Of a DNA stretch of 64,000 nucleotides, positions 16,300 through 25,828 are shown in pieces. A program made the position numbers and the translations under genes. How positions within the stretch are numbered: the stretch's first letter is position 1; every line of letters starts with the position of its first letter. Source of the DNA: Porphyromonas pasteri (GTDB lineage Bacteria > Bacteroidota > Bacteroidia > Bacteroidales > Porphyromonadaceae); contig NZ_BMPU01000001.1 in NCBI RefSeq assembly GCF_014647755.1, positions 496,001 to 560,000 of the forward strand, read 5' to 3'. The notes below the pieces were generated by a model. That model was not told the DNA's origin. It saw nothing but the letters and a program-made list of their open reading frames with translations, and made no database searches.

Positions 16300-17736
16300 T
16301 TATTTGCCGATGCAGAAGTGAGCGAAGATATTGTGCAGGACGGAGTCACTTGTGATGTCGGCTCCGGTGACTTCACCTATGGCCGTGATAGCACCACGAA
16401 GGTCGGGCGTCAAGAGGTCTGTGGGAAGGCCATCCGTTAGCCCCGTACGCACGGTCCTTAGGCTGTGGAGTGCCGTCGTGAGGAGTGCATGGTGGCGGGC
16501 ATTACTTACCACAAGGTCGGTAGATTTGAGTTCGGGCAGCGCCAAGGCATTGATCAGTGCAGTACGAAGTTCATCCAAGCCGTCCCCTCGTTGGGCCGAT
16601 ATGGGTAGGATCGAAGGCGCTTCACCCGAAGGCAAATACTCGGTAAGTAGCGACGAAAGATCCGTTAGTACGGCTTGCGTGGTCTGAGGATCGATGGCAT
16701 CGACCTTGTTGAGCAAGACGAGGAAGGGCTTATTCTCCAGGCGAGGAAGGAGCTGGAGGAGCGTCGCACGATAGTCTTCATCGGTGATGCGCAGGGCATC
16801 AACGAGGAGCAGGACAAGGCTCGCCTTATCGATCTTATCGTAGCTGCGGTCAATACCCAGCGCCTCGATCGTGTCATCCGTCGAGCGTAAGCCCGCCGTA
16901 TCGATGAAGCGGAAGAGGACACCATCGATATTCAGCACGTCCTCGATGGTGTCACGGGTCGTACCATGGATATCACTGACGATAGCGCGCTCTTCGCCTA
17001 AGAGAGCATTGAGCAGGGTACTCTTCCCCACGTTCGTCGCACCAGCGATAGCCACTGGGATACCACGCTTGATCGCATTACCAAGGCGGAAGCTCTCGGT
17101 CAGACGCTCGATCTTCGCCGTTAGTTCGTCGAGAAGCTCAAGAAGCTGCGTACGGTCAGCGAAGGTCACATCCTCCTCGCTGAAGTCCAGCTCCAGCTCC
17201 ATAAGGCTGGTCAGCTGTAGAAGTCGTTCACGTAGCTGGGCGAACTCCGCGCTATAGCCCCCACGCATCTGAGTAAGTGCCATGCGGTGCTGCGCCTCCG
17301 ATTCGGATGCGATGAGGTCAGCGACGGCCTCAGCACGACTTAGATCCATCTTACCATGGAGATAAGCACGACGCGTGAACTCGCCCGGGGCTGCCATACG
17401 ACAGCCCTGATCGGTGAGGGCTTCGAGGAGTGCCTGCTGGATGAATACCGAGCCGTGGCACGAGATCTCTACGACATCTTCACCCGTGTAGGAGCGTGGC
17501 GCACGGAAGCAAGTGACCAGACCTTCGTCGATCGTCTTGTCCTCGTGAGAGAAGCGACCAAAGTAAGCCATTCGATCCTTAGCACGCTCGAGCGTACGGA
17601 CGTCACGACAGGAGAAGATCTGATCGACGATGCCGACGGCTTCAGAGCCCGACACACGGATAATAGCGATACCACCCGTACCAGGCGCAGTAGCCACAGC
17701 ACAGATCGTATCACTGCCGATAAGCGATGATATCAT
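16300..17736 (-). CDS. mnmE: tRNA uridine-5-carboxymethylaminomethyl modification GTPase MnmE
   Basis: 478 aa, full length. N-terminal folate-binding domain begins DTICAVATAPGTGGIAIIRV. The central G domain has GATNVGKSTLLNALLG, GTTRDTIEDV and the DTAG motif in RFIDTAGLR. The C-terminus ends CIGK, the conserved catalytic C-[IL]-GK. With MnmG it modifies U34 of several tRNAs. It is the last gene of a minus-strand run; udk lies 39 nt upstream. Confidence 0.97.
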   Translation of the reverse strand: MISSLIGSDTICAVATAPGTGGIAIIRVSGSEAVGIVDQIFSCRDVRTLERAKDRMAYFGRFSHEDKTIDEGLVTCFRAPRSYTGEDVVEISCHGSVFIQQALLEALTDQGCRMAAPGEFTRRAYLHGKMDLSRAEAVADLIASESEAQHRMALTQMRGGYSAEFAQLRERLLQLTSLMELELDFSEEDVTFADRTQLLELLDELTAKIERLTESFRLGNAIKRGIPVAIAGATNVGKSTLLNALLGEERAIVSDIHGTTRDTIEDVLNIDGVLFRFIDTAGLRSTDDTIEALGIDRSYDKIDKASLVLLLVDALRITDEDYRATLLQLLPRLENKPFLVLLNKVDAIDPQTTQAVLTDLSSLLTEYLPSGEAPSILPISAQRGDGLDELRTALINALALPELKSTDLVVSNARHHALLTTALHSLRTVRTGLTDGLPTDLLTPDLRGAITAIGEVTGADITSDSVLHNIFAHFCIGK

Positions 17737-17775
17737 GAGATAGTAGGAAGGTAAAGGTAGGAAGGAGAGAAGCGC

Positions 17776-18426
17776 TTATTCCTCAAGCTGACCACGCTTC
17801 AAGATTGAATGGATATTCTCAACGAGCAGCGAGAGTGCGACGGAGTTCATCCCCCCTTCTGGAATGATGATATCAGCGTAGCGCTTGGAGGGCTCGACGA
17901 AGTCACGATGCATGGGCTTCACCGTAGAGAAGTATTGCTTGAGCACCGAGTTCATATCACGTCCGCGCTCCTGGACATCACGCACGAGGCGACGAGCCAA
18001 GCGCACGTCATCATCGGTATCAACGAAGACCTTGACGTCCATCAGTTCGCGGAGTTCCTTATTCTCAAGGATCAAGATACCATCAAGGATCAGGACCTTC
18101 GCGGGCTGGACACATACCGTCTGGGGCAGGCGGTTGTGGTCGGTGAAGGAGTAGACGGGGCGCTGGATACTCTGCCCCTGCTTGAGCTGGCGGATATGCT
18201 CGATCATCATATCCGTGTCGAAGGAGTGCGGGTGGTCATAGTTGAGCTTGGAGCGCTCCTCGAGACTGAGATCATCGTGCGCCTTGTAGTAGAAGTCGTG
18301 GCAGAGCGTCGTGACGTGCTCATCGGCGAAGGCCTCCTGGAGCTTGCGCACGAGGGTTGACTTACCTGAGGCAGAGCCACCAGCGACGCCGATGATCGTG
18401 GTGGATGTAGTATTTGCTTGGCTCAT
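17776..18426 (-). CDS. udk: Uridine kinase
   Basis: Phosphorylates uridine and cytidine for pyrimidine salvage. The P-loop GVAGGSASGKST lies near the start, followed by CHDFYYK and NYDHPHSFD, both typical of Udk, and EPSKRYADIIIPEGG near the end. I place the start at 18426 (MSQANT); an upstream ATG at 18453 would nearly touch the preceding gene and adds nine non-conserved residues. About 216 aa, the usual length. Between mnmE and the serine hydrolase gene in a tightly packed minus-strand run. Confidence 0.95.
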   Translation of the reverse strand: MSQANTTSTTIIGVAGGSASGKSTLVRKLQEAFADEHVTTLCHDFYYKAHDDLSLEERSKLNYDHPHSFDTDMMIEHIRQLKQGQSIQRPVYSFTDHNRLPQTVCVQPAKVLILDGILILENKELRELMDVKVFVDTDDDVRLARRLVRDVQERGRDMNSVLKQYFSTVKPMHRDFVEPSKRYADIIIPEGGMNSVALSLLVENIHSILKRGQLEE

Positions 18427-18455
18427 AGCTGTAGCGAGATGATAAGGGGTCAAGT

Positions 18456-19859
18456 TTATCTGGGCGTGGTGGCTCCGACAGCCTCGTAGACCAAGTCCTG
18501 GAGGCGCTGACGGAGACGCTCACGTATGAGGGTCGTATTCTGACGTGTCGGGTAGGTGCGGTTGGAGAGGAAGATAAAGATGAGGTCATACTTGGGGTCT
18601 ACCCAGAAGCACGTCCCCGTGAAGCCCTGGTGTCCGTAGGTCGCTGATGAGGCATAGATACCCGTAGGGCCACCCGAAGAGCGGGGCTTATCAAAGCCAA
18701 GAGCTCTGATGCCTGATGCACTCGTCGTCTCAGTGAAGAGACGAACGGTAGAGCTGGGAATGACCTGCTTCTTCCCCCATGCTCCGTGCTGGAGGAGGAG
18801 TTGGCAGACCTTAGCGAGCTCTTCAGCCGCACCGAAGAGTCCTGCATTACCCGATACACCACCGAGACAGGCTGCAGCTTCATCATCGACCGTACCACGC
18901 AAGATCTCCCCACGCAGGAAGGTATCATGCTGGGCGGGGGCGATCTGCTGAATCTTCACTCCATGCTCCAAGGGATTGAAGTACAGACGCGCTTGGATAG
19001 GGCGATAGATATGCTTCGTGACGAACTCATCTAAAGGCTCTCCAGAGACACGCTCGATGACCTGCTGGAGGAGGATGAAGTTCAGATCACTATAGCGGTA
19101 GCTCTTATCCGATGAGACACGAGCCGAGAGGAGGCGCTCCATCATCCGAGTCTTGAAAGAGGGCGATAGATACTTCTTTGAGCCAAAGCGCAAGGTATGC
19201 TCTTCGGTCGCCTTATCGGAGATATACTTATCGAGAAAGCGGAAGTTCGGGTTACCCCAAGCCTTTCCTACAAGAGGCACACCGCCAGCAAAGGACTTAT
19301 AGCGAATGAGCGAGCCTTCATAACTCGTATCATCAATAAGGTCGGTATAGAAGTTGATCCCTGCAGGTAGCCCAGACTGATGGAGGAGGAGCTGACGAAT
19401 GGTGACCATCCCAAGTAGCGTCTCCTTGGTCTCTGGGAGGTAGCTCAGCAATGGAGAGTTAAGATTGATCTTCTTCTCCCCGACGAGGAGCATCAGAGCA
19501 GGTGTCGTAGCAGCAGCCTTCGTGATAGAAGCCAAGTCATAGATACTCTGTGGCGTAGCAGGCTCCCCTTGTCGTCCCTTGAGACTCGTAAGCGATCCAT
19601 AGGCTTTGTTCACAAGCACCTCACCTTGGTAGAAGGCAAAGATCTGACACCCAGGATAAGCTCCCATGCGAAGCCCAGCCTCAGCTAAGCTATCAATACG
19701 AGCTAAGGCTTTGGAGGATACAGATTCGGGAGCAAGGATATGCTCAGTAGCAGCTGGCAGGCTGTCTACCTGCAGACTATCAGGCTGCTGAGGCGTCTGC
19801 CCATAGAGCGTACCCAGCTGAAGAAGCGAGAGGAGAGCGACGAGAGGACGGGAGCGCAT
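18456..19859 (-). CDS. Exported beta-lactamase-like serine hydrolase (S12 family)
   Basis: 467 aa with a signal peptide (residues 1-20, cleaved before QTPQQPDS). The active-site elements of class C beta-lactamase/DD-peptidase proteins are present: S111-I-T-K114, YSD (about 247, in place of YxN), and HQGFTGT (about 411) as the HxG box. Likely acts on peptidoglycan peptides or D-amino-acid substrates in the periplasm. The gene lies 11 nt after the GH3 gene; in many Bacteroidetes these two domains are one protein, as I recall, so the pair probably works together in wall turnover. Confidence 0.85.
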   Translation of the reverse strand: MRSRPLVALLSLLQLGTLYGQTPQQPDSLQVDSLPAATEHILAPESVSSKALARIDSLAEAGLRMGAYPGCQIFAFYQGEVLVNKAYGSLTSLKGRQGEPATPQSIYDLASITKAAATTPALMLLVGEKKINLNSPLLSYLPETKETLLGMVTIRQLLLHQSGLPAGINFYTDLIDDTSYEGSLIRYKSFAGGVPLVGKAWGNPNFRFLDKYISDKATEEHTLRFGSKKYLSPSFKTRMMERLLSARVSSDKSYRYSDLNFILLQQVIERVSGEPLDEFVTKHIYRPIQARLYFNPLEHGVKIQQIAPAQHDTFLRGEILRGTVDDEAAACLGGVSGNAGLFGAAEELAKVCQLLLQHGAWGKKQVIPSSTVRLFTETTSASGIRALGFDKPRSSGGPTGIYASSATYGHQGFTGTCFWVDPKYDLIFIFLSNRTYPTRQNTTLIRERLRQRLQDLVYEAVGATTPR

Positions 19860-19870
19860 AGACGTATGGT

Positions 19871-21202
19871 TTAGCGACGAGTCTTCGAGGTAGACTGAAT
19901 AGCCTTGGTCTTTGCCGTGGGATCTTCCCCTTCACCAGCAGATACATTAGCTTGCCAGAGGCGGCTGCGAAGCGCAGCTTCTTCGGGAGTCCAGATCTGC
20001 TTCTTGACCTCAGCGGCAGAGGCCTCGGGCGACTTCTTCTTGATGATCAGAGCATACTTGAAGGCTAAGATACGGCGGCACTTCTCTTCTACTTCGGCTT
20101 CACTCACCTCACCCGATCGAAGTGCTTGGATGATTGCATTACGAGCTTCTAAAGGCTGTGAGGGGCCGAGGAGGATATCATTACCTGCTTTCAGGGCTTC
20201 AACTGCTACCGAGCTCACGCCATTAGCCTGAGCACCTCGCATCTCCAGAGCATCCGTAATGACAAGTCCCTTGAAGCCCATATCGTGGCGTAGGAGATCC
20301 GTCGTGATCTTACGGCTAAGGGAGGCAGCACGTCCCGTGGCATCATAGGCAGGTACACGCAAGTGGGCAGTCATCACGCCCCCCAGTCCCGCATCACGAT
20401 AGGCACGGAAGGGATAGAGCTCGACACGCTGCATACGCTCACATGAAGCTGATACCGTAGGAAGTGTCTTATGGGAGTCTTCGGAGGTGTCACCATGCCC
20501 AGGGAAGTGCTTAGCAACAGAGAGGACACCACCCTCTTCGAGCCCCTGACCATAGGCAACAGCACAGCGAGCTACGAGCTCAGGGCTATCGCCAAAGCTG
20601 CGCGTACCGATGACGGGATTTTTCGGATTGATATTCACATCCACCACGGGAGCGAAATTAATGTGGATCCCCATCAGCTGGCACTGACGAGCTACCTCAG
20701 CACCATAGGCTTTGATAAGCTCCATATCTCCCTTGATACCCAGCCCCTTACTACGAGGATAGCGTGGTGCATCCTTGAGACGCATATAGAGTCCCCACTC
20801 CCCATCGAGAGCAATGAGCATGGGCACAGTACTAGCCTCTTGCAGAGTCTGTGTCAAGTCTCGCTGATCGGCAAGGAAGCCCTTTTGGAAGAGTATCCCA
20901 CCCCACTTCTCCTGCTTCATGCGCTTCAGCAAAGCAGACTTTTCCTCTGGACGTGGGTAGATAATCGGCATGATCAACTGCCCCACACGTCCTTCTAAGT
21001 CGAGATTCTTATAGACGCTATCGACCCAGCGCTGCTGTGCTGTAGGATCAATACCACGGAAGACGAGGAGGGCTTCTTGTCGTGGCTCTGTCTTCTTGGG
21101 AGTCTTGCTCTCCCGCGGTGCAGAGAAGGCATCAAAGCTAAGAGTACAGCACAGAGCAAGGCCCAGTAAATATCGAGAGGGTTGGAAGGTGATGGTAGCC
21201 AT
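19871..21202 (-). CDS. Exported GH3 beta-N-acetylhexosaminidase
   Basis: 443 aa with a signal peptide (about 1-28). GH3 N-terminal barrel of the NagZ type: LIALDGEWGLYMRL, NFAPVVDVN, the KHFPGHGDT loop (231-239) with the His/Asp acid-base pair, and VITDALEM with nucleophile Asp317. It removes N-acetylglucosamine from muropeptides or other glycans. NagZ of E. coli is cytoplasmic, whereas this one is exported. The second GH3 domain is absent, as usual for the NagZ group. Next gene in the operon is the serine hydrolase. Confidence 0.88.
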   Translation of the reverse strand: MATITFQPSRYLLGLALCCTLSFDAFSAPRESKTPKKTEPRQEALLVFRGIDPTAQQRWVDSVYKNLDLEGRVGQLIMPIIYPRPEEKSALLKRMKQEKWGGILFQKGFLADQRDLTQTLQEASTVPMLIALDGEWGLYMRLKDAPRYPRSKGLGIKGDMELIKAYGAEVARQCQLMGIHINFAPVVDVNINPKNPVIGTRSFGDSPELVARCAVAYGQGLEEGGVLSVAKHFPGHGDTSEDSHKTLPTVSASCERMQRVELYPFRAYRDAGLGGVMTAHLRVPAYDATGRAASLSRKITTDLLRHDMGFKGLVITDALEMRGAQANGVSSVAVEALKAGNDILLGPSQPLEARNAIIQALRSGEVSEAEVEEKCRRILAFKYALIIKKKSPEASAAEVKKQIWTPEEAALRSRLWQANVSAGEGEDPTAKTKAIQSTSKTRR

Positions 21203-21223
21203 TGAGGTATATAAATAAAGCGC

Positions 21224-21643
21224 CTAGGGCTTCTGCTTACGGAAGACCCAAAAGCGCTGTAGCGTATAATTGAAGAGTACGGAGACAAAGAGGTCGCTGA
21301 TAAGCTTCCCTATCTTATAGTCAATCCCAGCATAGTGCTCAAGAGCGTATGTGCCAAGATACTTTAGGAGGATACTACCTGCTACAGTCGTAGCAAACTT
21401 GAGGATCTGACCACCCAGACCACTATCATAAGCCACCCTCTTATCTCGGAAGGTCCAGTAGCGATTGAGGGAGAAGTTAACGACAGCCCCTACTACCCCA
21501 CCACAAGCGAGTGCCCAGAAGAGTTCCCAGCCGAAGACTTCGACGCCAAGGATCATCAGTCCATAGTCCACGACAGAGCCAGCTCCAGCGGATATCTGGG
21601 CTTGGGTAAAGTTCAGGACAAGACGTCGAAGGCGCTGAAGCAA
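21224..21643 (-). CDS. GtrA-like membrane protein
   Basis: 139 aa with four likely transmembrane helices. AGSVVDYGLMILGVEVFGW, NFSLNRYWTFRDKR and NYTLQRFWVFRK match the GtrA/DPMS family (PF04138), whose members help move or present polyprenyl-linked sugars across the membrane. 13 nt after the CDP-alcohol phosphatidyltransferase gene; a cell-envelope role is likely. Confidence 0.88.
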   Translation of the reverse strand: MLQRLRRLVLNFTQAQISAGAGSVVDYGLMILGVEVFGWELFWALACGGVVGAVVNFSLNRYWTFRDKRVAYDSGLGGQILKFATTVAGSILLKYLGTYALEHYAGIDYKIGKLISDLFVSVLFNYTLQRFWVFRKQKP

Positions 21644-21656
21644 GGGAAAGATAGCC

Positions 21657-22337
21657 TTAGTTGGAAGCCTGCTGCTCGCGACGAAGGGCTATATCGCGCT
21701 CATCTGCTGCAGCCAGGAGCTTACGGAAGTCTGAGATGAAGGAGAAGAAGAGGATGATCGAGATCACGAGACCGAACCACTGCATGCTCCCAGGGAAGAA
21801 GAATTCCGAGCAGAAGAGCAAAGCTAAGATGATACGGACCTCCGTCGGACCGAGGATACCCGAGTCAATCGAATACTTATCGGTGACCTTATAGCGGAGC
21901 TGTGAGATAATCATCTCGGCACCATAGAGGACAACGAAAATGAACCCAACGACCTTCCATGCAGGCTGTACGTAGGCATAATAGCCCAAGCCGATAGCCA
22001 CGATACCTATCCAGTCAACTACGATATCCAGGCAGAAGCCAAACCACTTACGGGGCTTCTTACGGTAGTAAGCAAGACGCCCATCAAGGGAATCTCCGAA
22101 CCAGTTGATAAAGAATGCGATGGGAGTGAATAGCAGGAGCCAGGAGCCCCAAACTGTAGCTAAGCACATGAGCACCGCTACAAGTAGATTACCGCAAAGT
22201 CCCAGCGAGGTAAGCATATTAGACGTCACCCAGCGAGGCATACGCTCTACGAGGTAGGCGATGAGAGCAAGCTCCTGATCATGAAGGATATTCGTTCGCT
22301 TACGATCTTGACTTATCGCCTTTTTAGTTTCAGACAT
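21657..22337 (-). CDS. CDP-alcohol phosphatidyltransferase family protein
   Basis: 226-aa integral membrane enzyme. The family motif is present at 82-108: D82-S-L-D85-G-R-L-A followed by G100-x3-D104-x3-D108. The usual R after the A is a Y here. Such enzymes attach an alcohol to a phosphatidyl group from a CDP-lipid, as in phospholipid head-group synthesis; the substrate cannot be told from the sequence. First gene of the run gtrA, GH3, serine hydrolase, udk, mnmE. Confidence 0.88.
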   Translation of the reverse strand: MSETKKAISQDRKRTNILHDQELALIAYLVERMPRWVTSNMLTSLGLCGNLLVAVLMCLATVWGSWLLLFTPIAFFINWFGDSLDGRLAYYRKKPRKWFGFCLDIVVDWIGIVAIGLGYYAYVQPAWKVVGFIFVVLYGAEMIISQLRYKVTDKYSIDSGILGPTEVRIILALLFCSEFFFPGSMQWFGLVISIILFFSFISDFRKLLAAADERDIALRREQQASN

Positions 22338-22618
22338 AACTCTGTATTATTCTATTGACTGGGTCCTCTGGGCTCAGCCTATCTACCGTTGTCAAATGAG
22401 AGACGGGACTTCCATCCTAATGTTTGGAGGTCATACCACCCGAGTACCGACAGCAAGTCGGTGTCTCTACCACAAAGTTAACCTATATTTTCATATAGTA
22501 CTCCGCCTTGGCACATGGCCTTGCTTATCATTTTACACACCAAGTCGAAATCGCAGCTCAAGCACATTCTTCCCACCTCTGGATTGAGATGGAGAATAAG
22601 CTTATCACCCCGGCACAT
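22338..22618. other. Gene-free stretch with one promoter-like site
   Basis: No gene is seen. TAACTTTG on the minus strand (22473-22480) may be the -7 box for the CDP-alcohol phosphatidyltransferase operon, with a leader of about 130 nt. No clear -33 element. Confidence 0.4.
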
Positions 22619-22646
22619 ACAAAAAAAGAGGAGCTTTCGCTCCTCT
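22619..22646 (-). terminator. Rho-independent terminator of the tRNA operon
   Basis: AGAGGAGC and GCTCCTCT (22627-22646) form an 8-bp stem with a 4-nt loop, followed on the minus strand by at least seven T. Confidence 0.85.
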
Positions 22647-22652
22647 TCTCTG

Positions 22653-22723
22653 TTGTCTCATAAGGACTCGAACCTTAACAAACAGGACCAGAATCTGTTG
22701 TGCTACCATTACACCATGAGACA
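22653..22723 (-). tRNA. tRNA-Gln(CTG)
   Basis: A 71-nt cloverleaf: acceptor TGTCTCA/TGAGACA, anticodon loop TTCTGGT (anticodon CTG), T-arm TAAGG TTCGAGT CCTTA, discriminator A. Base pair 31-39 is an A-C mismatch. No CCA encoded. Confidence 0.9.
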
Positions 22724-22731
22724 ATACTCGG

Positions 22732-22806
22732 TGAACCTTGGCGGACTCGAACCGCCGACCCCTACCCTGTCAAGGTAGTGCTCTAAACCAACTGAGCTAA
22801 AGATTC
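22732..22806 (-). tRNA. tRNA-Val(GAC)
   Basis: A 75-nt cloverleaf: acceptor GAATCTT/AAGGTTC, D-stem GCTC/GAGC, anticodon arm CTACC TTGACAG GGTAG (anticodon GAC), T-arm GGCGG TTCGAGT CCGCC, discriminator A. 8 nt upstream of tRNA-Gln. Confidence 0.9.
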
Positions 22807-22824
22807 ATGTCGTTTTTGACACTG

Positions 22825-22855
22825 CAAAGGTAGGCAAATATTCCGAACTACCAAA
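22825..22855 (-). promoter_or_regulatory. Promoter of the tRNA-Val/tRNA-Gln operon
   Basis: TTTG (22852-22855), 19 nt, then TACCTTTG (22825-22832), on the minus strand: a near-perfect Bacteroidetes housekeeping promoter. Transcription should start near 22818. Confidence 0.85.
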
Positions 22856-23012
22856 CATTCGGCGAAAAAAAATCTCTCTACACCACCTATTGTATAGTGC
22901 CATTATATCAGGGGCTTCATTTCTATCGGGCAACATCATTCCCCTTTTGAGAGTCATTAAAAAGACTGTAGCTTAGGATGTAGGGTGAGTGAAACTATCG
23001 TGACAGAACTAA

Positions 23013-23137
23013 AGCAATAGCCATTCGTCCCCAGACCTGTAGTTGTCCCGTATGTGAACAACTATTCGTTCGCAGGTAGAACGAGTAGTAGATTAAACCC
23101 AAAACCAATAGTCGTTTGCGCATGGACCAGTAGGTGT
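23013..23137. repeat. 22/23-bp periodic array, 6 degenerate units
   Basis: Cores start at 23013, 23035, 23058, 23081, 23104 and 23126 (steps 22, 23, 23, 23, 22). They read AGCAATAGCCAT, ACCTGTAGTTGT, ACAACTATTCGT, ACGAGTAGTAGA, ACCAATAGTCGT and ACCAGTAGGTGT. Related to 26338-26462 but more eroded. It lies in the divergent region between the tRNA operon and the Lys/Cys-rich gene; the rest of 22856-23417 shows nothing. Confidence 0.75.
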
Positions 23138-23417
23138 TTTGAAATCGACTTAGCTTATCTCATCTACGAATAGCTATCAAATGAGAGCAGCAAGTGAGAA
23201 GCTACAAGGCACTTCAAGGAGAGAGATTCCTGAGCAAAGAATTAGCTTCGTGTTAATAGTTGCCGACTCAATATGATCCTGAGATCTTGAAAAAGAGAGC
23301 ACGGCAAAGCGCTGGCAGTATGATTCCAATTACCTTTTATTACCTCTGCTCACAAGAAGTCGGTCCCGAGACCACTCCAATAGTCTTTATTTACTATCTC
23401 TAAACTGTAAAGCGAAT

Positions 23418-23738
23418 ATGAAGAAGTTCATCCTCGCCGCAGCGTGCCTCTTCGCGCTCGACACAAATATCTCGGCTCGGAACCCTGAAAAGAAGGAACC
23501 CGTAAAAAAGGAATGTTCCAAGAACGATGCTAAGTCCTGCGATAAGAAGGACGCCAAGACTTGCGATAAGAAAGATGGCAAGGCTTGCGACCAGAAGGCA
23601 GACAAGTCCGCTCAGGAAGCAGGCAAGAAGGACTGCTGTAAGAAGGATGCCAAGTCTAAGGACAGTGCAAAGAAGGACTGCTGCAAGAAGGACGCCAAGG
23701 ATAAGCAGCAGGATTGCTGCAAGAAGCAGAAGAAATAA
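23418..23738 (+). CDS. Secreted Lys/Cys-rich repeat protein
   Basis: 106 aa. A signal peptide (about 1-20) is followed by a mature part built almost only of K, C, D and A: repeats of KKDAK.CDKKD, then three Cys-Cys pairs in KKDCCKKDAK, KKDCCKKDAK and QQDCCKKQKK. Ten Cys remain after cleavage. No family is recognised. Composition suggests a metal- or heme-binding, or redox-buffering, secreted peptide with high positive charge. The gene stands alone and is followed by a strong hairpin. Its start has the expected MKK signal context. Confidence 0.75.
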   Translation: MKKFILAAACLFALDTNISARNPEKKEPVKKECSKNDAKSCDKKDAKTCDKKDGKACDQKADKSAQEAGKKDCCKKDAKSKDSAKKDCCKKDAKDKQQDCCKKQKK

Positions 23739-23758
23739 TCCCTTCTCTAACCTATAGC

Positions 23759-23797
23759 AAAGGCCCCGCTACTCAATGATTGAGTAGCGGGGCCTTT
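23759..23797. terminator. Strong bidirectional terminator
   Basis: AAAGGCCCCGCTACTCA and TGAGTAGCGGGGCCTTT form a perfect 17-bp stem; GCATTTTAT follows on the plus strand. It lies between the convergent Lys/Cys-rich gene and parE. Confidence 0.9.
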
Positions 23798-23841
23798 GCA
23801 TTTTATACAGCCGTATTACTAACGGCATCTATAGTGCGTGA

Positions 23842-25788
23842 TCATTCATCGACGACGAGATTATCGATGATGAAGTTCTGACGCTCGGGAGTATTCTTAC
23901 CCATATAGAACATGAGGAGGTTGCTTAGATTATCCTCCTTACGGATACGGATAGGATCCAGCTTGATATTCTCCTCGCTGATCCAGTCCTTGAACTGCTC
24001 TGGAGAGATCTCTCCAAGCCCCTTGAATCGCGTGACCAGTGCTCGCTTGCCCAGCTTCTTCAGTGCAGCCTGCTTCTGAGCCTCATTGTAGCAGTAGATG
24101 TTTGTCACAAGTTCTTCGGCAGGTGTCTCCTCTGCAGTCTTCTTGGTACGGCCCTTCTTCTTAGCAGGAGTGCTTGTCATAAAGTTGTCTGACTTCTTGT
24201 GCTCCTTGGGCAAGAAGACGCGGAAGAGCGGAGTCTCAAGGATGAAGACATGCCCACGACGCACCAGCTCGGGGAAGAACTGCAGGAAGAAAGTAATCAG
24301 CAGTAGACGGATATGCATCCCATCGTCATCAGCATCGGTCGCGATGATGATACGATTGTAGCGTAGCCCGTCGAGACCATCCTCGATATTGAGAGCAGCC
24401 TGAAGAAGGTTAAACTCCTCATTCTCATACACCACCTTCTTACTCTGGCCATAGCAGTTGAGGGGCTTACCTCGGAGGCTGAAGACAGCTTGATACTTGG
24501 GGTCACGACACGTGGTGATGGAGCCACTTGCAGAGTTACCCTCCGTGATGAAGAGGCTGGTACGCTCGGGCTCCTTGGCCTTAGGGTCATTGAAGTGAAT
24601 GGTACAGTCGCGAAGCTTCTTGTTGTGCAGGCTGGCCTTCTTAGCTCGCTCGCGTGCAAGCTTCGCTACACCACTGAGAGACTTACGCTCACGCTCACTC
24701 TCCTGGATCTTCTGCAGCATGATGGCAGCATCCTCGGGATGGATATGGAGATAGTTATCAAGCTCCTTACCAAGGAAGTCATTGAGGAACTTCTGGATAC
24801 TTCGCCCATCAGGCTCCATATCCTTTGACCCAAGCTTCGTCTTAGTCTGGCTCTCAAAGACGGGCTCCTCGATCTTAATGCTGATGGCAGCTGCCATTCC
24901 ATAGCGGATGTCGCGGTAGTCGAAGTTCTTCCCAAAGAAGTCCTTGATGACACGAGCTACGGCTTCCTTGAAGGCCGAGAGGTGCGTACCACCCTGTGTA
25001 GTATTCTGTCCGTTGACAAAGCTATAGAAGTCCTCCCCTACCTGCGAGGTATGGGTCACGACGATCTCGACGTCATCCTCCTTGAGATGGATGATAGGAT
25101 ACAGGGGCTCCTCGGTAATGTTCTCCTCGAGGAGGTCTGCTAAGCCACGCTTCGAGAGATAGCGCTTGCCATTATAGATGAGAGCAAGACCAGCATTGAG
25201 GAAGGAGTAGTTCTTCACCATCGTCTCGACGAACTCATCCTTGTACTCGTAGTCACGGAAGAGGTCAGCATCGGGACGGAAGACGACTCGCGTGCCCGAC
25301 GGCTCATCGGAGGGAACGGCCTCGGTCTCCTCTAAAAGCTTGGCATGGGAATAGCGAACAGTCTTCGTCAGACCTTCACGCCAGACGGTGATCTCACAGT
25401 GAATGGAGAGAGCATTAACAGCCTTGATACCGACACCATTAAGCCCGACAGACTTCTTGAAGGCCTTAGAATCAATCTTCCCTCCAGTGTTCATCTTGCT
25501 CGTAGCATCGATGAGCTTACCGAGAGGGATACCACGCCCGTAGTCACGCACAGTCACCTGACCGTCACGGATAGTGATCTCGACCTTCTTACCAGCCCCC
25601 ATGACATACTCGTCGATCGAGTTGTCAAGGACTTCCTTCAACAGGACATAGATACCGTCATCGGAATGGGAGCCATCTCCAAGCTTCCCGATATACATCC
25701 CTGGACGGCGACGAATATGCTCGTCCCACTCCAGGGTCTTGATGTCACTGTCGTTGTAGTCTACTGTCGTCTGTTCTAAAAGAGTCAT
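23842..25788 (-). CDS. parE: DNA topoisomerase IV subunit B
   Basis: ATPase subunit of topoisomerase IV, which unlinks daughter chromosomes. From ATG 25788 (648 aa) the protein reads [20 protein letters not shown], then [12 protein letters not shown] and [20 protein letters not shown] (ATP-binding Asn in the GHKL fold), [18 protein letters not shown], and the TOPRIM part [11 protein letters not shown] and [12 protein letters not shown]. The N-terminus with [13 protein letters not shown] is the ParE rather than GyrB form. An upstream start at 25857 adds 23 unlikely residues across the probable promoter. Confidence 0.93.
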   Translation of the reverse strand: MTLLEQTTVDYNDSDIKTLEWDEHIRRRPGMYIGKLGDGSHSDDGIYVLLKEVLDNSIDEYVMGAGKKVEITIRDGQVTVRDYGRGIPLGKLIDATSKMNTGGKIDSKAFKKSVGLNGVGIKAVNALSIHCEITVWREGLTKTVRYSHAKLLEETEAVPSDEPSGTRVVFRPDADLFRDYEYKDEFVETMVKNYSFLNAGLALIYNGKRYLSKRGLADLLEENITEEPLYPIIHLKEDDVEIVVTHTSQVGEDFYSFVNGQNTTQGGTHLSAFKEAVARVIKDFFGKNFDYRDIRYGMAAAISIKIEEPVFESQTKTKLGSKDMEPDGRSIQKFLNDFLGKELDNYLHIHPEDAAIMLQKIQESERERKSLSGVAKLARERAKKASLHNKKLRDCTIHFNDPKAKEPERTSLFITEGNSASGSITTCRDPKYQAVFSLRGKPLNCYGQSKKVVYENEEFNLLQAALNIEDGLDGLRYNRIIIATDADDDGMHIRLLLITFFLQFFPELVRRGHVFILETPLFRVFLPKEHKKSDNFMTSTPAKKKGRTKKTAEETPAEELVTNIYCYNEAQKQAALKKLGKRALVTRFKGLGEISPEQFKDWISEENIKLDPIRIRKEDNLSNLLMFYMGKNTPERQNFIIDNLVVDE

Positions 25789-25820
25789 GTGGTTGTAACG
25801 TCCGTCGTTGTTTTGCAGGT

Positions 25821-25828
25821 CAAAGATA
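25821..25828 (-). promoter_or_regulatory. Putative -7 box of parE
   Basis: TATCTTTG on the minus strand, 33 nt before the chosen parE start. No good -33 element is seen. Confidence 0.5.
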
